Shown one piece after another: positions 40,488 through 51,854 of a stretch of 64,000 nucleotides of DNA. The translations under genes were made by a program, and so were the position numbers. Source of the stretch: Lunularia cruciata (lineage: Eukaryota; Streptophyta; Marchantiopsida; Lunulariales; Lunulariaceae). The notes under the pieces were generated by a model that worked only from the letters and a program-made list of their open reading frames with translations, had not been told where the DNA came from and searched no databases. The DNA lies in the NCBI GenBank assembly GCA_948567375.1, contig OX419758.1:63269965-63333964 (forward strand). Direction: 5' to 3'. Within the stretch, counting starts at the first letter, position 1, and each line of letters starts with the position of its first letter.

Positions 40488-43087
40488 ATGCAGGAAAGCA
40501 AGAGGACCTTGACTGGAAGGAGAGAGTTCGAAATGGGAACTCATCACGATGGGATTTCTAGTGATCCACATTTCCATGCTAACGTTAATGGTGAACACTC
40601 TCAAAATTCGATTGAAAAAGTTAACCCGGATCCACAGTCGGCGCTTTCCAACGCGGCAGTCACACCAGAGCAGTATCCACCTCCGGAGTTTATGTTCCCG
40701 TACGCAGATGAACTCCCACATCCACTTATGGAGAAGATTCACGAAGAAACTGTCAAGTGGGCGGAAAGTCATGGAATCAAAGATTATATGGGTGAGGCGT
40801 TGTTTAATGAGGTGGTCGCGGCTAGACCAACAGATCTCATTTCGTTCACATGCGGGTATTCCGAAGAAGAAACGGCGTTCCGTGCAGCTTGCAGACAGAT
40901 GTTTTTAGCCTTTTCTCACGACGATACAATGGACGAGAAAAGCGCAGTCACCTACTGTGACTCGGATGCGGTATGGGCATCTGGGCTAGAATCAGCCAAG
41001 ATACTCTTATTTCACTTTCCTGAGTATCCGGTTTTGCGTTCAGCTTTGCAAGAACTATTGTTCGACCATGTCCCAAATGAACGTCTTGCTGATGCTCAAG
41101 CATTTGACGAAGAGCTGGCTGAAGCCAGACGCCACTCGTGTACGTACATCGAGACTTTCAAGAAGGCATGCAGAGATTGATGTCTTCAAGACTCTACATC
41201 TGGCATGGTCTGCCATCCGGGATTTCTTAGATTGCTAAGTATACACTATTGCTAAGGATACACAGTGTTTTGCTTGGGAACAGTGGCTGAGCATTACTGT
41301 AATTTACAGTACGTGAGAAGTCCAAAAAGGATGTTTTCTTATATTGATGTTGTGGCGGCGGATCAGATATCAGTAGATATCAGCTGATAATGTGCATAGA
41401 GTTATGCCGTGTTGATAACCTTGTACTCGCCATTTGTTTGCAGTGGAGGATCTGCAGCTCATGACAGCACTTGGAAGATCCTTGCGCGATCTGTGGAATG
41501 ACACTCTTCAGTCTCCAGTATCACGGGACGGAAAGGTTAAAATGGCCGATGGTATCCTCCGATACATCCTGACCAACTATCCTGAAGTGAACATAATGAA
41601 AGCGGGAGGAGATGGGATCTTAAGTATAGAAGAGTACTCTCGACTTCGTCGTTGGACTGTAGGGTTGGATCAGTTTTTGGTAAGGCCTCATTTCTTCTCC
41701 TCATTTGTTCAAAATTGAGCTCAATAGATATGCAGTTCTGACTCTGAGTCGCACGTCGCGATGTTGCTCCTGCTGTCTGGAGAGCGAAGTATCAGAATTT
41801 CTACGTCAGTCCGACACACAGGAGTGTTTACGTGCTGTTGCATTAATCCTTCATTATGTATGACAGGGTTAGACTTTTTGACGTACTAAGCCCCGTTGGA
41901 AGGATCCAAAATCGACATCCCGAGTGGACGGATTGGATTTTAGGGGACTTACCGTAAGCCTCTAGGCTGGAGCATCACGTTTGCGACGCTGGGACTTTAG
42001 AGTCCTACAAACGTCGTGTTTTGTTAGGCTGAGAGCCCAGATGGCGAGTCAGGAGGAAGTTCTCTTGAATTCTGGAGTAACCATGTCCAGGGCATACGCC
42101 TTATGAAACCAGATTTCAGTGGCACGTCTCCTGTAAGGCCTTTGTCAGACAGCACCATAGTAACCTGCTATACGCCATCCTGGTTAGGATTGTAGTAGTA
42201 GGGAAAAATTTACAGAAATCCTTTTCTATTTCCCTTCCTCAAAACGTACCTTTGTCTCTTGCCTTTTGAGTTTCTGGGGTCCATCCTTCAAACCTCGGCT
42301 CAAACGTAGCCAGCCTCGGGGTTTGCTATTAGTTTGTCTCACTCGAAACAAGACCGAAATTCAAGACCTCTTGAACTAATTATACAATGAAAAGACAAGA
42401 AAGAAGGTCATATGGAAATCTTAAACTGGAATTTCATGGAACGTCTATGAATAAAAGTCTGTTATTACGCTTTAGTGGGCCAAAAGCATAGAAGTTTTCT
42501 TGAATCGTGACTCTGTTCGTGTGCTCGTGAAGGCTTACACAGAGAGGAGGATCTGCTATCTCGGATTACCAGCTTTACCTTACAATTTACTATTCAGCCC
42601 TCAGATGGACGCCCTTATGGATGCCGTAAGTAATGTCGTGGCCCGACATAATGATGCGTCATCCTTTTACAAGGTAATAGATCGATGCCATTCAATTTGA
42701 TCACCACGAGCTCTGCCTGCTTTCCCTATGCTTCCGCTGATCATGACCGGATCTGGATCCTTGATGCAAAACTATCAACTAACCCTTGAGCTTCCCTGGA
42801 AATTGAATCTGCGCTCACAGGAATGTATAAAAAACAAAAGTCCTCTGAACGTGGTATACCTGATCATGCATCATCGGAAGTGCTCCTACACAGAAGCCAT
42901 TGTCCATGTTCGCAAAATGATTGATGATGGGATCAAGGACATGGAGAGAGCAATATCAGACTTGAAGTCCCTTGCTTCTTCCGAGTTCCATCCTGCAGTG
43001 GACGAGTACGCCCGAGCATGTAGGAATTGGATCTCTGGAACGGACAAGTGGCACAAGCAAACCACTCGGTACAAGCAAATAGCATAG
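40488..43087 (+). CDS. Microbial-type terpene synthase-like (MTPSL) gene, four exons
   Basis: Proposed exons are 40488-41139, 41444-41679, about 42545-42673 and 42821-43087, with GT-AG introns and matching phases; about 427 residues. Exon 1 has FPYADELPHPLMEKIHEET and the Mg-binding motif DDTMDE (145-150). Exon 2 has LGRSLRDLWND and EEYSRLRRWTVG. Exon 3 ends NDASSFYK and exon 4 begins with Glu, giving a perfect N-D-x-x-S-x-x-x-E motif across intron 3. The C-terminus has NWISGTDKW and TTRY. Such enzymes ionise prenyl diphosphates to make mono- or sesquiterpenes, probably in the cytosol. The family is known from non-seed plants and is of microbial ancestry. No stop interrupts the exons. The exon 3 start and the N-terminus are least certain; an extra small exon in the 865-base second intron is possible. 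Confidence 0.85.
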
Positions 43088-46000
43088 TAGATCTGCAAAT
43101 TCGGAAATTAGCAGACTTGAAACCGAGGTCCCCTGCCTACGACTGACTTTTCGATGTCCCCAATCGGCCAACCAATGCCCCTAAAATATAGAATAAAAAC
43201 TCTTTTCAGTGGATTCTCCGCGTAGCGTCCGATCAAGTGTTCAGTTTCTGAGATGTGATTTATTGGCCTGTTTAAATTTACTGTCCCCTGAGAAAGCTGT
43301 TCAGATGAGGTTACAGTCAGGAAGATGTCTAGTACGCTATTAGAACTAAATCTGGCAATCATTTATTGCCACATACATTCTATAGAATATGTGTTGGATA
43401 ATGAATCCCGGTAAAATATCTGCACAATCTCCGAGCTTTCATATATGGAGCGTGATACTTACCCGAGCGCGTTTCGAATATGCAATATCATCCGCATCTT
43501 ATTTCGTCGTCCAAGGAACAGTGGCTTGTTGGATTGCAATTAAATCAGATAACAAGGTCAGCACAGTTATCCACAAATTTGCACTCAGTTCACATTCCAA
43601 GCGTTCAATGTGTGCATATACGATGCAGAACAAAAACCACTTAGCTACGAGGGAGAGGAAAAAGACACAACGAAAAAGAAAAGACCAACTTACTGGGTAG
43701 TCTGTACACTGGAGAGTTGAATGCCCCACAATATAGTATGAAGACCAAAATCTGGAGTACAGAGCGCAGTCAACTGAGATATTTTTGCAGGCTAGCGTAT
43801 GGTGTATAATGATTCTTTTACTAAGCTTCTTCGTCTATTCAGTAAAAATAGAAATCCAACAATCAAATGTCCAAGAATCTAGAATCAAATTCCAATATAT
43901 AAAACTAAAATATAGATTTATCAAAATATGAAACCTAAGTCTTTTAAATGGATGAGGTATTTAACTTTCAATACTTTCACTTCAAGTTCATTATTGAATG
44001 ATCATCCTCTCAATTAAATGTATTGATATTTCATTTTATATTACCTTAGAAAATTAGAGTATCTTTTTCATATCCTGCTTTATAAAAGTAACTTACTATA
44101 GACCGTGATTGTCCATTACTCTAAACGATGAACAATAGTAAATCAATCACACTAGGTGATGCTTCTTTAGATCTTTAGATGACTATTTGATTTATATAAC
44201 TTTCACCCTCTAGTTACAGTATAACAGATTTATAATTCAAATGTTATTGAAGCTAGCCCCTTTTACTCCTTGGTTTTTATCTTTGTTGGACTTGAGAGAG
44301 TCTTCCCCTCCTCGTTATTCTATGTGTGTATCGTTTGGTTGTTCTCAATATTGCTCATATTTTGGGGCTTCATTTGTTCTAATCCCATCTTGTTATCCTG
44401 TGTGTGTCGCGTTTGATTCTTTTAATTCACTAATTGTCCGTATTGTCTAGGCTTTATCTCTTCTAATCCCGGAAATTGAGTATTTATTCTTGAGTGCTAA
44501 GGTATAGGGAGAAAATATTTCAAATAATAGCTGAGAGGTACCGGATTTCCCAGATGTTTGAGCGCATGTGTAATAGTTATGGCCCCATTAGCATTGGATT
44601 TAAACCAGCCGCCAATAGTTAGATCATCCTGATTGGAAATAGAAGCTACCGCAATAGATCTTCAGATATTCTTGATCACAATATTTGGGAACCCGCTGAC
44701 AATCTAATACGTGAGATATTGGGTAGCCTATATAAGGTTGAGGAAGGCTATAGATGCGCTCGGCTTGGAGGTTATGCTTTGGGTTCAGTCGTAAGAAACT
44801 AGATTTTCTGGCTGGGAGGTAGTTTGGCGAAAGGAAATGACTGGAAAGTTATACCTTGGAACCTGAGAGGGAGTTGGGGCCCAACTAGAATTTAGCCAAA
44901 AGAAATCACTAATTCATGCAGAAAAGTTAGAATTTCGAGCAAGACAAAGATTTAAAGAGAAGAAAAGAAATGACAAAAAATTCCGTTCGAATCGACGGAA
45001 AATTTAGCCCAGGGCAAATAACCAGCTAAAAATGACTAACCTAACCAAATGGCTAGCCGGCTCTCCAAATTTGAGAACCCGGCTAGCTGAACTCGAGCCG
45101 CAGTTAGTTCTGGAGCCGAACTGCGAATTAGAGTTAGGAATAGTTGATTACCCTAATCAACTGTTATTCTAATAAAAAGATAGTAAAAGAGCGACCATAT
45201 AGAACACATAAGGACGGGAAGACCCCCATCAAGTCGATCAAGGGCGTGACAAACGAGGTAGACTGGGGTTAAGTCTCAATAGTATCCACATGAAAAATCT
45301 GCGCTGCCGCACCTAAGATATCCTAAACTATTTGGATTATTATTTATTGTGTACTAGCGGTAAGGTAATCAAATAGCAAAGAGATGAGTTTGTATCATGA
45401 CTAGCCATCGTGGTTTAGAAAAGATGGCTATCATTGACAATTAAAGATCGTGTCAGTCATCACCTGGTATTGAAAGCGTTACTGTTCCAGGAGGGAAAAG
45501 CAAAAGAAAAGAAAAGAAAAAACTCACCATGGATATAAGACCATTTTGAGGTTATTTATTATGAAGTGTTCAACATGTTTTGGAACATACATAGAATATC
45601 GGTATATATATGTTTGTATTTCAATCAAACTATCCATCCGCTTAGTAATATGATCTAGATTAACCGACTTAAATCGCGGCTAGCCGGCTACCGTGTTTAG
45701 TTAGCCAGCTACTGGTTAGCCGAGCCGTACCCAATTGAAATACCCAGTAACTTGTCGATGGTTCAATCAGCGCATCAGTGCTTTCCTCATGCAACGTGAA
45801 TCTCACTTTAGCAAGATTCACATGATGACGTGGCGAGGTTATTTGTCCAAAACCTGCCGGGATCGGTAGATTGTACGCTGATTTCTTTTCTTTCTTTCGC
45901 GTCCGTGCAAACTTACACGACTACTAGCTAATTGGTTACGTCGCATTCCCGGTCACCATTCGGCCGCCTGCCGTCTCCGAAATATTCTGGATATTCGCAG

Positions 46001-46501
46001 ACCCGATTGATTAACATGCCGAAAGTGGACTGCCGGCTAGGAATTACAGAGAGTACAGTGGGAACAGTCCGACAGTTATGGGGTTCAGTTGTAGGATGCA
46101 TAAGGATGTATGTAGAGCCTCAAGTTCCGTAAATTCTTTTGTGAGTACCTACAAATTGGGTTACGGGTAGTGTCCTGGTAGAGGGGATTTCAGTTTTAAC
46201 ATCAGGCTGTTTATTAGTGACCATTTATGAGCTGTCCATAAATAAGGTCAAATTTCAGTCTTTAGTTAACTTTTAGTTAAAATAATGGGTTGCGTGGACA
46301 TGAGAGACTGAAGGCAAAGAAGAATCATGCGGTGTTTCTATTTTCTCTAATTTTCTATATTTGCGGGTGGGGGTATTGTGATAAAATTTCTGTTGCTGGT
46401 CGAATCCCCATGCAATTATGTTTACTAATATCCATAATACACCATCCGCCACCAGTAAATATTTATGAATCATGAAAAGTATAAATAAGAATTATGAATA
46501 T
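43088..46501. other. Intergenic DNA, no supported gene
   Basis: AT-rich sequence with only short chance frames. 44980-45140 and 45670-45730 repeat the word GGCTAGCCGGCT and variants, perhaps the remains of an unidentified repeat. I see no coding domain, RNA gene or LTR pair. Confidence 0.6.
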
Positions 46502-46542
46502 ATTATGAATACTCTACCTTACAATGGTAGAGTATTCATAAT
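46502..46542. repeat. Perfect inverted repeat, 17-base arms
   Basis: Arms 46502-46518 and 46526-46542 around a 7-base spacer are exact reverse complements. It lies just left of a methyltransferase-element fragment. Confidence 0.93.
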
Positions 46543-46554
46543 TTGATGTGGGGG

Positions 46555-46910
46555 TATGTTGACCAATTTGAGGAGGGGACTCTAAAGTTGGTTACCTTAT
46601 CATCTTTGGATACCACATCTATTGCTCGGCTGTATCTAATGGAGTGAATATATCTATTCCGACGAGTTATATTGGAGGATGAGACTCTCAAGTTGGTTAC
46701 CTTATCATCTTTGGATACCACATCTATTGCTTGTCCATATCTAATGGAGTGAATATATCTATATTTAATGAGATCAACACTAGACTAGCTATAGTATTGT
46801 TGCTAGATATACATGTTTAGAAATATGAAAAGAGATGATGCTATATGGAAAGAGATGAGATTACTAGATGAATCTTTTTATATCATATGACACATTTAGC
46901 CTATAGTTAT
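46555..46910 (+). pseudogene. Fragment of M-family element (M3), methyltransferase edge
   Basis: The + strand reads DQFEEGTLKLVTLSSLDTTS, matching relic M2 at 15750-15830 and the sequence just before motif I in M (EAIALTPLDTTLIAW). About 105 bases are duplicated in tandem (GGTTAC at 46590 and 46695). It continues with pieces matching the stretch after motif I in M2. Too short and broken to encode anything. Confidence 0.7.
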
Positions 46911-48056
46911 TGAGTCTTCAATCCCATTAGAACTAATCAAATTTTTAGTAGATCAATATCTCTTATTGAGATTTTTTGTTTTCTGGATTATTATACTCCA
47001 TAAACTCTATTTGGGTGATTTGTTGAGATCATCAAATCTTGAATGGCCATTCGGTAATGCGATATCCAATTTGGTAACAATAAAAGCAACCACCATTTAG
47101 TCATAATCTCTCTTTGTTTATAGTGCCAAGTAGTCTCTGTTGGATGACATCAATCTCCATCAATGTCAGCTCCTCCCACTGGTATATAGTGTGTTTGCAA
47201 GTTCTTTGAAAGTCTAGGTCAAGACCAAGTTGTGGCAACTAAGGAATCAAAGTGCTCAACCAACTACATGGCTTCTTTCAAGTGTTTGGGCTCCCACATG
47301 GTCACTTCCAATTTGGTGCATGACTTCAAGCCCCTCAAAAATTGATCCATTGCTTCACCTTCTAATGTCTTTGGAACCTGCATTATAGTGTTTTAGAATT
47401 GAGTGATTTACCTTCTCACAAAACCAGTATGCTTCACTTTTTCAAATCTATCTTGTGTGGCTCGTGCAACATTTTTAGCTTGGAATCTTCCAATTATTGT
47501 GTTCTTGAATTCTTTCTTTTTCAAAATTGATGCAACAAACTGCCGTTCAACTTGCTCCACTCAAATCTCCACCATAGTTTTACCACTTCATCCAATTGGC
47601 ATGAAGCCAAGAGAGTATGTCTACATTCCTCTTGAAAATTCATAGTTTCAAAAAAAAATTTGCAATCAAACAAAACATTCTCCACTGCACTTGAGAGATT
47701 CTTCTCCTTCTTGAAATGGAGCTCTCTACATGCTCTTGTCTTTGATGGTCTCTTTCTTCTAGCAATTGATTTGTTATTGCATAACAATGATAATTTGAGC
47801 ATTGTTGCTATGGCTATTACTTCACCAAACTACTTGCCATTATCTAAGTTAAAATATAAGTATGCTTGCTCTTGTAAGTTACAATTGGAAGTATCAATGG
47901 TTCATCAAATAAGGTGATCATATTCAAAAATTATTCACAAAACATGATATGATGAATTATGTGAAATGATGTTTGAGAAGTATATGGACAAGAAAATTCC
48001 ATTATTTTGGGGGAATTGGATTTGGTGGTCTATAAAATCCATCCATCCCATTTTTG
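46911..48056 (-). pseudogene. Chromovirus H-family gag and leader relic
   Basis: It aligns with 38.24-39.6 kb: protease edge, zinc-knuckle remnant near 47050-47090 (C-F-Y-C-Y-Q-I-G-Y), gag (47400-47650), then leader. With the primer site and LTR to its right it is the 5' part of a second minus-strand H-type element whose pol is missing. No intact frame. Confidence 0.65.
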
Positions 48057-48068
48057 CTTTAATACCAA
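48057..48068 (-). other. Primer binding site of H-family element
   Basis: The minus strand reads TGGTATTAAAGC directly after the LTR, close to the initiator tRNA-Met site TGGTATCAGAGC. Confidence 0.7.
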
Positions 48069-48559
48069 TGTAAATGATCAAGGAAAGAAATAGGAGAATG
48101 GAAGATTGGAGTAGAAGTTCACATTGGGACTCTCAAATGGGGAAAAATTTGAATGCATAACATGAGCTTTGGCTTTGGTATTTATAATATTTGTATATTT
48201 TGGTATACAAGGCTCTTGGGAAGCTTCTTAGGAGCCATCTTCTTAGAGTGCAAGCTAAGCTAAGCAAGAAACTTTCCAAGAAGCTATATACTTGGCATGC
48301 AAGCTAAGCTATTAGAGGAGCTTCCCAAAAGGATTCCTTCTAGAAGCCATCTAGTTGGCATGCAAGCTAAACTAGTCAAGAATCTTCCCAAGAAGCCTCC
48401 TAGAAGCTGCATACTTGGCATACATGTTACTCGATACTTGGAAAGTACCAAGAAGTTTCCTAGGTGCTTCAAGAACATTCAGAGAATTCTTGACTAATTT
48501 GTGCTATTTGGTAACTCATTAGTCTCTACTAACTTGTTTACTAACTCCATATTGTTACA
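48069..48559 (-). repeat. 5' LTR of H-family element
   Basis: It runs TGTAAATGATC...TTGTTACA. It matches the LTR 17571-18024 and has the same internal units of about 60 bases (CTTGGCATGCAAGCTAAGCTA type). The primer site on its left fixes it as the 5' LTR of a minus-strand element. Confidence 0.75.
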
Positions 48560-48573
48560 AGTTTCTTGGTATA

Positions 48574-49560
48574 TCATATGGTATTTGAGGCTTCTTCTAC
48601 CTTTACAAATTTACCCATGCTTGGATATTTGGCATCCACAAAGGTGTAATTTTGGCACATCACCTTTGCCACTAGATGTGATGCGGATAGCCAATTGGGT
48701 GGAATTTCTTTCTCTCTTCCTTTATAAGAAGGTTTAATCCCATGTAAAAGTGTACAATGAGTGGAGATAGAGTATTGTTCCCCATCCTCATTCATATTCT
48801 CAAACATGATCTTGACTAGCCTGTAGAACATGCATGCTCAATTCATTGATTGCCCATCATACATGAAATGGAAGCATATAGGCTGGCTAATGTTGAGGTA
48901 ACTTGTCCTTTTCCACCTGAACAACTTCATAATGGCTTTGACTATCAGCTTTTGCATGGGGCCCTTGTAATTGGCCATGCTCCATTTGTTGTTAGTATCT
49001 GGCTTGTTGAAGAAAGCCATCAACACCTTCTCCAAATCCTTGTCCAGTCAATGCCATTGGATCTCTTGGATTATTGCTCCTAGTGTGGAATTCTTTAGGG
49101 CCAAGGACAGTGCTCCAGTAATCCTAGGTCTAGGTGAATAAATTCTCTTTCAAATTCTATATCCCATGATCCTTGTTATCTTTTGTGTCTTAGATAATTT
49201 TGGGGTGCCTAAGATCCCAATTCCATAGCAAGAATGTCAATTTCTTGCTATGGAGGACATTTTCTTCATAATGCAAGGCCTATTTATTTACTTTGGGTGA
49301 TCTAAGAATCACCTCAAGCACAAGTTTGCATTGCCTTGGTGCATGCACTATTTTTCTCCTCTCACCATGTTGTTTCTCTCTTCTTTGGATGAAATCTAAG
49401 AGGAGTTTCTGTTGCAAATGTCTATGAGACTTGATGCCAAAGGAACTATCTTCAAGCTCAAAACTAACTTCTTTATGCATAATATGAAATATGACCCACT
49501 TTTGCCTTGATTTTATAGCCTTGGTTTGTTTGTTACTTGCATTCAATGACTGAATCATGG
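48574..49560 (-). pseudogene. Minus-strand retroelement-associated coding relic, copy 2
   Basis: Minus frames at 48574-48831, 48838-49035 and 49280-49558 are parts of one broken coding region. The block NYKGPMQKLIVKAIMKLF compares with SYKDPMRRGIVSAMMVIL at 59243-59428, placing it in the same family as 5.6-6.85 and 59.0-61.4 kb. The function is unknown to me. No known enzymatic motif is visible. Confidence 0.5.
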
Positions 49561-51126
49561 TTGGGCAGTCTCAATCCTTACAATGGGTTCGGTGGGTAGC
49601 AATGGTTCCCGATGGAGATTACATTTCCAAGTGGATGGCACATTCAAAACTGTTGTACTTCCTTTGGGGCAGAAGGCACTCCAAGACAAAGGTTTTTGGG
49701 CTGAAGGTGTCTAGGCCAAAGTTTGGCAATGGGTAAGGTCTTCGCGCTTGCACCTCCTTTGGCTAGGGCCGTCCTCCAACTCACCCCCTTTGAGTCCATC
49801 TCTTAAGTGTGCACTTCCTCTTTTAGTCATTCTTTTTACTTGTGTAGTTGCCCTCCACGGTGAGTGCAAGCATTACAAAACCACTTTCTATTCTTGACAT
49901 GTTTATAACTTGGCATAAACTCAAGAAAAAGGTGTAAAACTAATCAAAAGAAAGGAAAAGGTGAAAAGGTGAAAAGGATGTTGCTACACCAACCTAACCC
50001 ACTCATTGTCATTGGATCCTTGCATTGACCCTTAGTAGAACCGGTAATTAGGAATAACAACTATTCCTATCTCCTCAGCAACTGCAAGAGATTTTCAATA
50101 ATGATGTAATATAATCAAGATGTAATATATTATGACTCAATTATAAGTTACTTTAGATATTTAAGCTTTGAAATGAAAAGTGTATATCTATAGGTTCTAT
50201 GTTCAAGTTTAAGATGTTTTAGAATTTTGGGATTAATGATAAGGTCATTTAAAAACAAAAATACTCAATCATTTTACTTATATATTTCAGATGAAAATCA
50301 GATGTGAAAAAGAAGATGAAAATGATCATAAATTCAATATGATTGAATCTTCATACAACGTGACTATGAATTTAAACTTCAATTTGGTTTATTGTTTTGG
50401 ATGCTTCTTACAGATTTAAATTTTTTTATATTAAATTTCATTTTCCAGTGTAATTTATCTAGTCTATCTAGAATGATAATTGATAAAATAATTCAAATGA
50501 ATGAATATTATATACTATAAATGAAAATATTAGGAATATAATAAATGTTTATAAATTTTTTTTATATACTAATTATACTATTCTCCTAAATCATAGTAAC
50601 CACTTTTTTTATATTATTTTGGTGAATAATGGTAATATTTTATATACATTTTATGTACATTCTAGATATAGACTTGTCATGTGTATTTATTTTGGACTGT
50701 TGAATATTTATAACTATTGTGGCATATTTTTTCTCTTTGTGCAGCGTACGTACTTTCGATTGCGATATGGCGTTTATTCCTAGTTTTCTTGGGGTTACAT
50801 AAAAAAATCCACAATGTTAATCTTCCAACATACTACTAAATGTTTAAGTGCCTATGCAAGTCTTTACATGTATTATGATTGGATGAAAATTTGGTGACAG
50901 TCATTGTATTTAGAATGATCTAAGGAAACATGTTTTCATCAGTGATTTTTTCCATGCAGTCATACAGAATTCAAGTATAAATTAGGTATACTCATACACT
51001 TTTATGATGATAAGCATAATCTTTTATGGGGAAAATTAAATTATCCTTTATGTATCATGAGATATATTCTAAATTGAGCATATCAGATTCTTTTATTTTG
51101 ACAAATCACAAGTCATCTAACTTGGA
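49561..51126. other. Intergenic DNA, no supported gene
   Basis: 49.56-50.05 kb is anonymous. 50.1-51.1 kb is strongly AT-rich with no long frames. Nothing recognisable. Confidence 0.6.
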
Positions 51127-51401
51127 ATAACTAACTGTTCAATAACTACACTGTTCAATAATCATAAGAAATTGCACAACGCGAATAGCATTACATCGTA
51201 TGCAGTCCAAGAGTTTGACAAAAGCCAGAATCGATATAGTAATAAGACCGAAATAACAAAAAAATTCGACACGCGTCTAATCTCTAAAGCAAAATGATTG
51301 GAAAATATTCGGGCGTAGCCCCATTTTACCTCCACTAAGTTAACTACAATAAGGCATGGTCTACTGTAGGGCAGATTTCTCATATTAATTCGCGCATTCT
51401 C

Positions 51402-51461
51402 GAGAGAGTTCGAAATGAGAACAGGCAATTCAATTCATCACGATGAGATTTATAGTAATTC
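51402..51461 (+). repeat. Exon-1 fragment duplicated into upstream region of MTPSL pseudogene
   Basis: About 60 bases starting GAGAGAGTTCGAAATG resemble 51894-51954 in exon 1 of the same copy (AGAGTTCGAAATGGGAA...ATTCAACTCATCAC). The intact gene has no such piece upstream. Confidence 0.75.
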
Positions 51462-51797
51462 AACTCATCTGGCATGGTTTACGGCAAGGCAGATTTCTCG
51501 TATTATTGGAGCTAGCCCCATTTTACCTATTTTTTGTCTCTCCCTTGTAAGAAAGCTTGATGGGTCTTCTTATCTTCATTTGTTCTACGTGGTCGCTTTT
51601 CCCGACAAATAATAAATTTACAGGTAAAGACGAAAAAAAACAAGATTAGTTGTATTGACAACAAACAATAACATATCCAAGCAGCTTTGGTACTTCGTAC
51701 TTGGCAAAACAGCATGAAAGGTCATCACAGAGCACGTCTTGTGTTATCTCAATCCGGCTACACCGAGGCAGCCGCTCTTGTTTTGTGAACTTGCACG

Positions 51798-51854
51798 CCT
51801 TCGTACTCGGATATCTAGGGTTTCTGCTCTCGATTGGATATCCGAGTACGAAGG
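51798..51854. repeat. Perfect inverted repeat, 18-base arms
   Basis: Arms 51798-51815 and 51837-51854 around a 21-base spacer. The equivalent part of the intact MTPSL gene (about 40430-40480) lacks the second arm, so it arose after the gene duplication. Confidence 0.93.

Noticed and set aside
40488..43087. Bacterial contamination as the source of the terpene synthase
   Set aside because: It has spliceosomal introns with matching phases, a paralog 11 kb away, and plant retrotransposons on both sides.
43389..43700. ORF of 103 codons as a host gene
   Set aside because: Low-complexity basic tail, no homolog recognisable, no splice or paralog support.
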